This document shows, in pieces, positions 48,424 through 58,098 of a DNA stretch of 64,000 bases; the stretch's first letter is position 1; every line of letters begins with the position of its first letter. The stretch is from an uncultured SAR86 cluster bacterium (GTDB lineage Bacteria; Pseudomonadota; Gammaproteobacteria; Magnimaribacterales; D2472). The DNA is taken from the NCBI GenBank assembly GCA_905181645.1, contig CAJIYN010000001.1, positions 310,001 through 374,000 of the forward strand, given 5' to 3'. The translations under genes were made by a program, and so were the position numbers. A model generated the notes under the pieces. That model was not told where the DNA came from and did no database searches. It worked only from the letters and a program-made list of their open reading frames with translations.

Positions 48424-49383
48424 CTAATTAGTTTGAAAGAAAGCCATTCTGTCAGAATGAAAAGATCCAATATAAATTTTATTATTTAAAGGATAGGCTG
48501 TAGTTGGAAATCCAAATACAGTTTCTTGAAATGAATATATATTTTTCTTGTTAAGAGATACAACATCAATCTCATGAATAGAAAACGGTAATGAACAAGT
48601 AACACTAATTTCTATATCACAGTTCATCATTACATCGATCGTCTCATGGTCTAGTGAAGTAAGCCAAATCGAGCCATCTAGAATTATCATATTATCTGGT
48701 GAATTTATTTTATATCTGCCATAGATTCCTGCTGTAATGTTCGTTTGTTTTAAAACAATATCTCCTAAAAACCCTTTAGACTAGCCGCCATGCCATTAGG
48801 CTGACCTCCATCTGATCCAGAGACTTTGCTAAAGTTGCCTTTATCCCACTTTAAAACATATCCAGTAGAGTATTTAAATAGAGCCGCACTCAACCATTCA
48901 TTTACCGTTATATCTCTTTCATACATATGAGTAACATAAAAAGATCCATCTCTTTTTAAGCTAAGATCATTAAAATAATTCTCTTCAGGAGCAGTTACAC
49001 AACCCCTCCAAGTCATTAACCAATTATCAGCATCTTGAGTTAATTCAAAAAATTCAATAGATTCAAAAGGGAAGTGATTTACAACACCAAACTGTATTAA
49101 ACCATCCTCTCTTTGTATTAAATCAACTCCATGAGGACCAAAAGCATCAGACGGATTTCTTTTACAACTTGCATCTCCCCAAATATTCTCTCCAAATTTA
49201 ATTTTAGGTAAAAACTTTTGACACATAATATGTCCATGATCCTGCTCCATCTTTTTCTTGATAGGGACGAATTCCTCCAAATTCTGACATTATAAAAAAT
49301 TTATTATCTGGCAATAAAGCCATATCTTCTGGATTATTAAATTCGCAATATACTGTTATTGTTGAATCTGAACTGGCATTCAT
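48424..49383 (-). CDS. SMP-30/arylesterase-like beta-propeller protein (frameshifted)
   Basis: Six-bladed propeller of the gluconolactonase/paraoxonase-like group. An ATG at 49383 has a stop codon just upstream in frame. It reads EDMALLPDNKFFIMSEFGGI, then FGPHGVDLIQREDGLIQFG, then the calcium/active-site-like GSDGGQPNGMAASLKG, and near the end SIWLTSLDHETIDVMM. Frame changes lie near 49255 and 48765. Possible lactonase or esterase; substrate unknown. The last strands read IYIGSFHSDRMAFFQ. Between nnr and a membrane protein. Confidence 0.65.
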
Positions 49384-49768
49384 CTATATTTTTTATTGGC
49401 CCTATATAATCTCGAGAAACCATGAGTAAGGCTAAACTAAAAAAAAGTAAACTCAGCGGGATACTAAATTTGTAATAATTGTTAAAGAAAATATCAGCAA
49501 ATTTATAAACTATATTCTCAAAAAAAATAACTATAAAACCTCTTAATATTGAGGCTATTCCAAGGACAAAAAGGGTATTTTTCCAAATTCTATCTGACCA
49601 AGAAAAATCAACTATATAGAGAAATAATAAGCCTATTATTATAGCTATGAAGCCCAATGCTCTTAGATTAGATGAATCTAATATAGGCTGCATGACTGAT
49701 AGCATTATTTTTCTAAATAAAATTAATAAACCAAAACATAAAAAAATAATTGCTAATATTTCATTCAT
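49337..49768 (-). CDS. Membrane protein of unknown function, four helices
   Basis: 143 aa, not recognised. Four hydrophobic segments: LAIIFLCFGLLILF, LGFIAIIIGLLFLYIV, LFVLGIASILRGFIVIFF and IPLSLLFFSLALLMV. Its end overlaps the propeller gene by 47 bp, so the stop may be displaced by a frame change. It starts 4 bp after the alpha/beta-hydrolase gene on the same strand. Confidence 0.5.
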   Translation of the reverse strand: MNEILAIIFLCFGLLILFRKIMLSVMQPILDSSNLRALGFIAIIIGLLFLYIVDFSWSDRIWKNTLFVLGIASILRGFIVIFFENIVYKFADIFFNNYYKFSIPLSLLFFSLALLMVSRDYIGPIKNIDECQFRFNNNSILRI

Positions 49769-49771
49769 TCC

Positions 49772-50675
49772 TCAACTTCCCCACATAGACATAGTTGATT
49801 TAATTATAGCAACTATCTCAAGAGGCTTGTCCAAGGGAACATGGTGAGCAGCTCCAGGAACTTCTACAAAGTCCATCACTTCCTCAAACTCTTTTTCCAT
49901 AAAATTTAAAATTTTTGAACCAAGGAGCATGCTATTGCCGCCATAAATATATAAAGCTTTACACTGAATATTAAATTTATATTCTGAGAGACGGCCTAGT
50001 TTCCAAAATAAAGTATCATCAAACTTCCATCTCCAGCCTTCCTCTGTCTCATAGATTGAGTGCTCACCTATATATCTTAAATACCAATCATTTTCACATT
50101 CCTGAGCCGGCATTAACCTGAATCTATTAACAATAGAAATCTTATCTTCATAATATTTAATCATTCTTAAAGGGCCAGTACTTCTGTGCTTCGCATAGTC
50201 ATAATCTGGTGGCCTTATAGGAGTATCAATCATTACTAGATAATCAACGATATTTGGATGCTCGGTTGCAACAAAGCCAGCCACATGACCACCAAGAGAG
50301 TGACCTACTAGAATAATATTCTTTCCACTATCAATCAGTTGTTCGGTATTTAATATATCGATCATTGCTTGAGAGAAAGATTTGAAGCTGTAGTCCTCTC
50401 TATGTGCAGAGTCTCCCATTCCAGGAAGGTCAATTGCAAGAACATAAGCTTCATCAGAAAACTGAGGAGCAATGGGATCCCACCATTTCATATGAGCTCC
50501 AGTTCCGTGAACCAGAAAGATTATATTTTGATGATCTTTATTTCCCCAAGTTTGATAGGCAACCTTTATGATCTTCGGAAACGATGGTTTTGTATTCAGA
50601 TTTGTGTGCAATGGAATCATGAAACCAATCGGGCGCATGAGAAATATCATTTTGTAGATTGTCAGTAACTTTCAT
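49772..50675 (-). CDS. Alpha/beta hydrolase (frameshift near start)
   Basis: Serine hydrolase-fold protein. The start at 50675 gives MKVTDNLQNDISHAPDWFHD, typical of marine gammaproteobacterial hydrolases. A frame change near 50570 leads into QNIIFLVHGTGAHMKWWDPI (oxyanion region HGTG), the nucleophile elbow LVGHSLGGHVAG with Ser, the acid near YIYGGNSMLL and His in PGAAHHVPLDKP. About 300 aa. Substrate unknown. Confidence 0.88.
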
Positions 50676-50715
50676 TGCACGTATTCTAAGCTATAAAATA
50701 CAAATAATTAACTAA

Positions 50716-51512
50716 ATGAATACTCAAATAATAACTCCTGCAGCAACTGTATTAATAAGACTACTTAGCGAGAATGGTATAGAAGTATTTATGGTTGAAA
50801 GATCTAATAGACCCCCATTCGGTAATCTATTTGTTTTCCCAGGAGGCAAGATAGATGAAAGTGATAATGACTCTAGAGCTCAGTCATTATGTAAGAGCAT
50901 CACCGACAAGGAAGCATCATCCTTATTAGGAATTGAAAATAATGGTCTTGGTTATTGGGTAGCTTGCGTTAGAGAGTGCTTTGAAGAAGTGGGGATACTA
51001 TTAGCAGAGAAGAAAGATGGCTCTAAATTAAATCTTAATGGATCAGTGGAAAGAAAAATATCAAAAATATAGACAAGATCTTTTAGATGACAAGATAAGT
51101 TTTCATGATATTTGTATACAAGAAGAACTTAGAGCTGTTAACAGAAAACATAGCGCCTTTTTCTCACTGGATAACTCCAGATATTGAAGTTAAAAGATTT
51201 GATACTAGATTTTTTATAGCTTACTTACCAAGTAACCAGACTGAAGAGCATGATGGTAATGAGCTGACTCATAGTTTATGGATTAGTCCTAAAAAGGCAT
51301 TAGAAAAAGCTTATGCAGGAGATATGAATATGATAATGCCGACAATCAAGAATCTTGAGCAATGTATCGGTTTTGAATCAATTCAGGAGCTACTTAATCA
51401 TCAACAAAAATTAACTAACGATGATATACCGTCAATTTTGCCAAAATTCTTTAAAAAGGATGGTAATTGGGTAGGACTTCTTCCAGGTGATGCGGGGTAT
51501 GATGACAACTAA
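50716..51512 (+). CDS. Nudix hydrolase of the NUDT19-like type (frameshifted)
   Basis: Pyrophosphohydrolase, possibly of CoA derivatives. The Nudix box is split: FPGGKIDESDND, then after an insertion ACVRECFEEVGILL, which is the arrangement of the NUDT19-like family, where a long insertion separates GG from RExxEE. Frame changes near 51055 and 51130. The C-terminal part has FIAYLPSNQ and LPGDAGYDDN. Its stop overlaps the next gene start (TAATG). Confidence 0.82.
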
Positions 51513-52315
51513 TGACTAGTCTGATAAAAAAAATAACAGCTCCAAATGGTGGAGTCTTTACCGGAGGAGGGACTAACACTTACCTAATAGGTAAAGAGGA
51601 TATTACTGTTGTAGATCCAGGTCCATCCATTCAAAGTCATCTAGATGAAATCGTCAAAGCTGGAAATAATAATATAAAAAGAATTATTGTTACCCATACG
51701 CATAAAGATCATTCACCAGGTGCAAAACCTTTAGCAAAAATATTAAATGTTCCAGTAATGGGTTCTTTTGCTAAGTTTGATATGTTTCAGGATGAAACAT
51801 TTGATCCTGATAAAATTCTTCAAGATAAAGATATTATTAAGACTAGTGAATATACAATTGAAGTTATTCATACTCCTGGGCATGCTTCCAATCACTTGTG
51901 TTTTTTAATACAAGAAGAAAAGTGTTTACTAACAGGAGATCATATTATGAATGGCTCAACTGTTGTAATAGCCCCACCTGATGGAAATATGACCGAATAT
52001 CTAGAGTCACTTAAAAAACTTGATAATTTTGATATTAAATTGCTAGCACCTGGACATGGTGACTACCTTCATGATCCAAAATTAGTGACTGACTGGATTT
52101 TTAATCACAGATTAACAAGAGAAGAAAAAGTCTTAAAATCAATGCAAAAATTAAAAGAGACCACAATAGAAGACCTTCTTCTAGATGTTTATGATGATGT
52201 TGATCCGCATCTGCATCCAATTGCGCTTTGGAGCCTAGAGGCTCATTTAATAAGATTAGAAGAACATCAATATGTTAAGAAGCTAGAAGACGGTTTATGG
52301 AAAGCAGAATCCTAA
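51512..52315 (+). CDS. MBL-fold metallo-hydrolase (LACTB2-like)
   Basis: 267 aa, intact. Metal motif HTHKDH (His62, His64, Asp66, His67), His in HTPGHASNH, Asp in LLTGDHIMNG and His in LAPGHGDYL. The C-terminal winged-helix-like region has HPIALWSLEAHLIRL, as in LACTB2-type endoribonucleases. Coupled to the Nudix gene. Both may act in nucleotide or acyl-CoA housekeeping; this is inference only. Confidence 0.88.
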   Translation: MTSLIKKITAPNGGVFTGGGTNTYLIGKEDITVVDPGPSIQSHLDEIVKAGNNNIKRIIVTHTHKDHSPGAKPLAKILNVPVMGSFAKFDMFQDETFDPDKILQDKDIIKTSEYTIEVIHTPGHASNHLCFLIQEEKCLLTGDHIMNGSTVVIAPPDGNMTEYLESLKKLDNFDIKLLAPGHGDYLHDPKLVTDWIFNHRLTREEKVLKSMQKLKETTIEDLLLDVYDDVDPHLHPIALWSLEAHLIRLEEHQYVKKLEDGLWKAES

Positions 52316-52372
52316 AGTAACTTTAGTTTTTAGCTGCGGCTAGAAATCATATAAATGCATAAGAATATAATT

Positions 52373-54271
52373 TTATTGTGCATACTCTTCTTTGGATGCG
52401 ATTAGATCTTCTACAACGTTTGGGTCGGCTAGTGTTGAAGTATCACCAAGGTTATCAAATTCACCTGCTGCAATTTTTCTTAAGATTCTTCTCATAATTT
52501 TCCCTGATCTTGTTTTAGGAAGACCCGGAGCCCACTGAATGATATCAGGTTTAGCTATGCAATATTAGTTAAAATAACTTTAATTCATTCTTTAAATTTG
52601 TATTTTTGCCCGACCATCAGAGTTACATATGCATAGATTCCTTGGCCTTTAATAGGATGATCAAATCCAACAACTGCAGCCTCTGCAACTTTTGGATGAA
52701 GTACTAAAGCACTTTCAATTTCAGCTGTTCCAAGTCTAACACCAGACACATTAAGAACATCATCAACTCTTCCAGTTATCCAATAATAACCATCCTTATC
52801 TCTTTTTGCACCATCACCAGTAAAATACATTCCTTTATATTGTGAGAAATATGTATCAAGCATTCTTTGATGATCGCCATAAATACTTCTTATCTGACTT
52901 GGCCATGACTGAGTGATAACAAGATTCCCTGAACTTTCTCCTTCAAGCTTATTTCCATCAGGATCAACTAACGCAGGCTTTACTCCAAATAATTGGAAGG
53001 CGCTCAATGCCAAGAGGGCTTGCAGCAATAGACCATCCAGTTTCTGTTTGCCACCATGTATCAACGATAGGGCATTTTCCATTACCAACTACAGAATAGT
53101 ACCACTCCCAAGCTTCTGGATTAATAGGCTCTCCAACAGTTCCAAGTATTCTTAATGATGTTCTATTTGTTTTTTAACAGGTTTATCACCTTCACGCATT
53201 AAAGCTCTAATTGCAGTTGGGGCGGTGTAGAAGATATTAATATTATGTTTATCACCACCTGCCAACAACGCGAGGCGTCAGGGTAGGTTGGAACGCCTTC
53301 AAACATAAGTGTGGTTGCGCCAATAAAGGACCATAAACAATATAAGTATGACCTGTTATCCAGCCTACATCTGCCGTACACCAATAGATTTCATCATCGT
53401 GATAATCAAAAACATAATGGTGTGTCATTGATGCATACTAACAGATACCCAGCTGTTGTATGCATAACGCCTTTAGGTTTTCCTGTTGAGCCAGATGTAT
53501 ATAAAATAAATATAGGATCTTCTGAATCCATTGGCTCTGGTTCACAAATAGTTTGTTACATCTTTAATTAAATCGTGATACCAAACATCTCTTTATCATT
53601 CCAATTAATATCTCCACCTGTTCTCTTAATAACTAGATTTGTTTTTACACCAGGACATTTTTTAAGAGCTATATCTACATTTTTTTTAAGAGGAACTATT
53701 TTCCCGCCTCTATAACCTTCATCGGCAGTAATAACTAAAGAACAATCTGCATCTAAAATTCTATCTTTTAAAGCTTCTGGAGAAAAACCACCAAAAACAA
53801 CAGAATGAATTGCTCCTATTCGAGCACAAGCAAGCATTGCATAGGAAGCCTCAAGAATCATTGGCATATAAATACAAACCCTGTCGCCCTTTTTAATACT
53901 TTTACGTTTTTTAGAACATTAGCAAATTTACAAACTTCATCATGAAGTTCTTGATAAGAAAGTTCTTTTGAATCAGACGGATCATCTCCCTCCCATATTA
54001 GAGCAGTCTTATCTGCATTACTCTCTAGATGTCTATCAATACAATTTTCAGATATATTTAGTTTTCCACCATCAAACCATGTTGCATTAGAAAAATTATC
54101 ATTGTGAACTTCTGCAAAAGGCTCAATCCAATTTAAATTGTCTTTTGCCATGTTGCCAAAAAAACTCTTAGGGTTATTGATTGACTCTTCATACATAGCC
54201 TTGTATTGATCAAAATCTTTTATATGGGGATTACTTATATTATCTTGAGGATTATAAATTTTATCTTTCAT
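52373..54271 (-). CDS. acs: Acetyl-CoA synthetase (frameshifted)
   Basis: AMP-forming acetate activation. It starts [20 protein letters not shown]. Motifs: [13 protein letters not shown], the P-loop in [11 protein letters not shown] (read across a frame change near 53530), [40 protein letters not shown] and the lysine motif [11 protein letters not shown] in the C-terminal domain. The C-terminus ends KEEYAQ at 52373. Breaks near 53860, 53550, 53400, 53290, 53165, 53010 and 52590. About 630 aa. It follows the deoxynucleoside kinase gene after 36 bp. Confidence 0.93.
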
Positions 54272-54307
54272 GATAATTTTTTTATCTAAAAAGTAGATGC
54301 AAGCTTA

Positions 54308-54967
54308 TTAAATAATTGAAGGTTGCGGATTGATGAATTTCTTACCTTTAGGATCTGACATTATTTGACCTACTAACATATCAAAATCATCATCATTTGA
54401 TTCAAGATTTATATCAGCCGCATTTACAATTAATAGTGGAGATGATTCGTAGTAAAGGAAGAAACTTTTATAGGCATCATTTAGTCTTTCTAAATAATCT
54501 GGAGTCAAAAACTGCTCATTAGGATTACCTCTTTTACCTATTCTGTCCATCAAAACATCAACAGGAGCTTGTAAGTAGATTACTAAGTCAGGAGTAGGGG
54601 CATCAATAGTCAAATGTTCATAAATTTTGTCATATAAATCCATTTCTTCATTAGACAAAGTTACTTCTGCAAAGAGTCGATCTTTTTGAATTAAAAAATC
54701 TGCCACTCTAACTGTTTCAAATAAACTTCTTTGTTTAAGTTCTTCAATCTGCTGCATTCTTTGAAACAAGAAAAATAATTGTGTTGCCAAGGCAGACTGA
54801 CTTGGATTTTTATAAAAATTCTTTAAAAAAGGGTTTTCTGAAGGACGTTCTAAAAAAGCATCATAATTAAAATTAGTAGCTATTTTATTTGCAAGTGTAG
54901 TTTTACCAACACCAATTGGCCCTTCGATTGCAATGTATTTTGGAAGTGCTGTTTTCCTTAATAGCAA
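54308..54967 (-). CDS. Deoxynucleoside kinase
   Basis: dNK/dGK-family salvage kinase, 219 aa. P-loop GPIGVGKT at residues 16-23, the ERPSENPF substrate region, the ERSL-like QRSLFETVRVADF segment, and LIYLQAP with the following RIGKRGN lid arginines. It starts with TTG at 54967. It follows pcnB; in several gammaproteobacteria pcnB, folK and such a kinase are neighbours. folK is not seen here. The nucleoside it prefers is unknown. Confidence 0.85.
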   Translation of the reverse strand: MLLRKTALPKYIAIEGPIGVGKTTLANKIATNFNYDAFLERPSENPFLKNFYKNPSQSALATQLFFLFQRMQQIEELKQRSLFETVRVADFLIQKDRLFAEVTLSNEEMDLYDKIYEHLTIDAPTPDLVIYLQAPVDVLMDRIGKRGNPNEQFLTPDYLERLNDAYKSFFLYYESSPLLIVNAADINLESNDDDFDMLVGQIMSDPKGKKFINPQPSII

Positions 54968-55001
54968 GTTTCATTAATAAAACAATATTTTTTTATTAAG
55001 A

Positions 55002-56193
55002 TTATATTAACTCACTCCAGAAACCAAATTTTTTGTCAGATTCATTTTCTCTTTCAACTCTTAATTTATTGATTACTGAATCTCTTTCGTCCTCATTCTG
55101 TTTTTGAAACTTAGTCCACCAATCTCCAAGACCTGCAGCTCTTTCTCGAACAAGAAGAAAATCATAAGCTGCTCTAAATCTAGGATGTCTTAAAGTTTTG
55201 TATGGCTGACTGCCAATTCTGCTATGAAGTTTTAATTGTAAGACCCATATATCTTTTATATAGCTATTAAATTTTCTAGGAATGGCTGTTAATCTTTGTT
55301 GATCTCTTAATACATCATCCATCGATCTAAAGAATTTTCTAATATTTACTTCTCCATTTCTAGTACATTTATACTTCTTGGCTAAGAAAAAACAAGATTA
55401 AGAGATAATAGACTGATTATTAGATAATTAAAATTTTGTATTTACTAAAGCCTCTAACATCACATTCATTGTAAATTCTGAGAAGTTTGGATCTGTTGAA
55501 ATTAAATATTTAGCTATGATATACTGAACTATAATAGTATTAAAGTAATAGGGGGGGATATGTAAAAATATTTTACAAAATATTATATATAACCTAGACT
55601 CCAGATAACAGGTGACTTTTATCATAAATTGCATCTTTTACTCGATTATCAATTTTGAAGTCTAACTTAGTACTAAATCTTACTGCTCTTAATGCTCTTA
55701 CAGGATCTTCCTCAAATCTCCCTTGAGGATCACCAATAGAAACTAATATCTTTTTATTAATATGTTTTAAACCAGCATGAAAATCTTGAATCTCATCTTT
55801 TATAGGACAATAGTAAAGAGCATTCACAGTGAAATCTCTTCTATGACAGTCTTGTTCAAGAGTTAAAACATTATCTCTAAGAATTTTTCCAGTATCATCT
55901 TTTACAAGAGTATCTGAATTTTGCTTCCCAGCTCTAAAGGTAGCAACCTCAATTAATTCTGATCTATTAAATACATGGACCAGCCTAAATCGCTTTCCAA
56001 TAATTCTTGAAGCCTTAAATATCTTTCTTACTTCCTCAGGAGTAGCATTGGTTGCTATATCAAAGTCTTTAGGAGAAATTCCATTTAAAGCATCGCGTAT
56101 ACAGCCACCTACTAGATAAGCTTCAAAATCATTATCTTGAAGGGTTTGGATTATTGAAATAGCAAAAACGCTAAATTTACTAGAGTCTAACAA
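55002..56193 (-). CDS. pcnB: Poly(A) polymerase I (middle region degraded)
   Basis: Adds 3' oligo(A) tails that mark RNAs for decay. The head and nucleotidyltransferase domain: DFEAYLVGGCIRDALNG, DFDIATNATPEEV (catalytic Asp pair), RRDFTVNALYY. The C-terminal part has AIPRKFNSYIKDIWVLQLKL and HPRFRAAYDFLLVRE. Between about 55595 and 55325 the frame breaks repeatedly, with a run of seven G at 55550-55556; TDPNFSEFTMNVMLEAL can still be read. It starts probably at TTG 56193. Confidence 0.87.
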
Positions 56194-56221
56194 TTGTATG
56201 AGATTAATTTATTCAAAGATT

Positions 56222-56446
56222 TTATTTTTTTATGAATTTTAATTCTGTTTCCCAATTTTTTTTGTTTGTTTTGTAATATTCGGTTCCTTGTTGAGCAAGG
56301 ATAATTCTGCCACCATCCATGTCAACTCTTATACTATCTGTAGTTATGACTCCGCCATATCTATCGTGAAATACCCCGATAATATCACCAGCCTTATCTT
56401 CAGTATGAATATTTTGTATCAATTCTATTAATTCTTCTTTTTTCAT
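56222..56446 (-). CDS. Small protein of unknown function next to dksA
   Basis: Not recognised. 74 aa, intact frame from ATG to stop. It begins MKKEELIELIQNIHTEDKAG, then IIGVFHDRYGGVITTDSIRV, a glycine pair in DMDGGRIILAQQG, and a lysine-rich end. No signal or membrane segment. It lies 15 bp after the dksA stop on the same strand, so co-transcription is likely. The regular beta pattern suggests a small beta-rich fold. Confidence 0.6.
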   Translation of the reverse strand: MKKEELIELIQNIHTEDKAGDIIGVFHDRYGGVITTDSIRVDMDGGRIILAQQGTEYYKTNKKNWETELKFIKK

Positions 56447-56461
56447 TAAAAACAGTAAGAA

Positions 56462-57011
56462 TTAACCACTATGTTGCTTCTCTTTGATTTCATCAAGAGT
56501 TTTACAGTCTATGCAATGAGTTGCAGTTGGTCTTGCTTCTAATCTTTTGATGCCAATATTAACTCCACAAGATTCGCAATAGCCATAATCATCTTGTTTT
56601 ATTAAGAGCTGCATCAATTTTACTTATAAGCTTTCTTTCTCTATCTCTTGTCCTAAGTCCTAATGCAAATTCTTCTTCTTGTGATGCTCTATCTAAATCA
56701 TCAGCAGGTTTTTCTCCCTTATCCTTTAAATGCTCAAAAGTTTTTTGCATTTCATCTCTAAGGTCTTCCCGCCAATTAACTAGGATTTCTCTAAAGTGCT
56801 TTTTCATAGCAGCACTCATATATTTTTCTTTTTTCTTTGGTTTGTATGCAGATGGTTTTTTCTTAGCTGCAGGCTTCTTAGCCGCAGGCTTCTTAGCTGC
56901 AGGCTTCTTAGCTGCAGGCTTCTTAACTACCACTTTCTTAGCCACAGGCTTCTTAGCTACAACTTTCTTGGCCGCAGATTTCTTAGCAGGAGTGTTTTTA
57001 TTTTTCGCTAT
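56462..57011 (-). CDS. dksA: DksA-type RNA polymerase-binding factor with Lys-rich N-terminal repeats (frameshifted)
   Basis: Secondary-channel factor that with ppGpp retunes transcription. The core has [20 protein letters not shown], the [20 protein letters not shown] region, and after a frame change near 56600 the zinc finger CESCG...CIDC ([10 protein letters not shown] and [11 protein letters not shown]). The acidic coiled-coil tip is DDLDRAS; E. coli has DxxDxA, so it is conserved. The N-terminus adds eight AAKKP-type units. Natural start probably at 57011, where ATA replaces the expected ATG ([11 protein letters not shown]). In-frame ATGs at 57038, 57032 and 57026 lie in the Fur box. Confidence 0.9.
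56866..56985 (-). repeat. Eight tandem 15-bp units in dksA
   Basis: Units of 15 bp (consensus on the plus strand GCTGCAGGCTTCTTA) run from 56866 to 56985. The four at 56866-56925 are nearly identical; the other four diverge. They encode a lysine/alanine/proline tail. Slippage could change the copy number. Confidence 0.9.
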
Positions 57012-57016
57012 ATAAA

Positions 57017-57031
57017 TGATAATCATTATCA
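57017..57031. promoter_or_regulatory. Perfect Fur box at dksA
   Basis: TGATAATCATTATCA matches the 7-1-7 Fur consensus at all 15 positions and is a perfect inverted repeat, extending to AATGATAATCATTATCATT (57015-57033). It lies immediately before the dksA coding start and within 65 bp of the end of the adenosine kinase gene. Confidence 0.8.
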
Positions 57032-57095
57032 TTCGCATTTACAAGTAAAAATATAAATTTTTATGTTTAAAAATAATAAAATCCCATGAAATTTA

Positions 57096-58097
57096 CTAGT
57101 ATTTTTGTATATTATTTTTAACTGCTAAATAACCATCCATAGATAATCTTGGTCCAAATGTTTCAACTACCTTTGATGCTGCATAATTTGAAAACTTTGC
57201 ACAAGAGGCTAAAGGCATATTTTGTAGATAAGCATACATAAAGGAACCAGCAAACATATCACCAGCACCATTAGTATCTACCGGTTGTATCTGTTCCCCT
57301 GAAACATGCTCAGCATTACCTTCAGCAATGACAACGCTACCCTCAGCACCTGTAGTGATTACAGAAGTAAAAGATTTCTCTTTTAAGGCTGTGATCGCAT
57401 CATCTAAATTATCTTTTCCTGTAAAAGCTTTAGCTTCATCATCATTGCAAAAAATCATATCTATGCCATATGACTCGATTAAATCAAACTTATCTTTAAA
57501 CCCATGAACTATGCCAGCATCAGATAGAGAAAGAGCTTTTAATACATCTTTATCTTTTAAAAATTCAAGAACAGTAAGAACCGCATTGAAGTTCTCATCA
57601 CTAGTTACCATGTAGCCCTCAATATAAAATATTTTTGAATTAGCTATAGCTTCCAAATCTAGATCCAATGAGCTCATACAAGCACTTACTCCAAGCATAC
57701 TAACCATGGTTCTTTTGGCATCAGGAGTCACTAAAATAAGACATTTACCAGTTGGTAAATCTAACTGTTCTTCGCTATAACCCTTGTGATAGACACCAGC
57801 ATTTTTTAGACTATCTAAATATCGCATACCATCATCATCTTTTGAAACTCTGCAAACATGATGACATTCAGCGCCATAACTTGATGAAGCGACTAAAGAA
57901 TTTGTAGCAGATCCACCACAATCAGAAATTGATTCTGTTCCGAGGTCTTCAAGTTTTTTAGTAATCTCATTTTGCTCTTCTGCTGATACTAAAGTCATTT
58001 GATCTGCCTCTAAACCTACAGATTCTAAAAACTCATATGAGACCATATATTGAGTATCAACAAGAGCATTTCCTAAAGCGCAAATATCATATTTCAT
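57096..58097 (-). CDS. Adenosine kinase (PfkB family)
   Basis: Phosphorylates adenosine to AMP. 333 aa, intact. PfkB signature 1 in SISDCGGSATNSLVASSSYG, anion-hole and catalytic Asp in VDTNGAGDMFAGSF. YDICALGNALVDTQY is typical of bacterial adenosine kinases related to the eukaryotic form. It can recycle adenosine released by AhcY. hemL lies one base upstream on the same strand. Other PfkB sugars kinases are possible but less likely by these motifs. Confidence 0.85.
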   Translation of the reverse strand: MKYDICALGNALVDTQYMVSYEFLESVGLEADQMTLVSAEEQNEITKKLEDLGTESISDCGGSATNSLVASSSYGAECHHVCRVSKDDDGMRYLDSLKNAGVYHKGYSEEQLDLPTGKCLILVTPDAKRTMVSMLGVSACMSSLDLDLEAIANSKIFYIEGYMVTSDENFNAVLTVLEFLKDKDVLKALSLSDAGIVHGFKDKFDLIESYGIDMIFCNDDEAKAFTGKDNLDDAITALKEKSFTSVITTGAEGSVVIAEGNAEHVSGEQIQPVDTNGAGDMFAGSFMYAYLQNMPLASCAKFSNYAASKVVETFGPRLSMDGYLAVKNNIQKY

Positions 58098-58098
58098 T

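Noticed and set aside
49337-49768. N-terminal membrane domain of the beta-propeller protein
   Set aside because: The propeller frame has a stop just before its ATG; a fusion would need a frame change exactly there. Left as two genes, with low certainty.
56866-56985. Regular 15-bp repeats as a CRISPR-like array
   Set aside because: There are no spacers; the units are contiguous, in frame with dksA and encode its lysine-rich tail. No cas gene is near.
56796-57056. Plus-strand open frame rich in Leu, Ser and Arg
   Set aside because: It is the antisense reading of the dksA repeat, without a ribosome-binding site.
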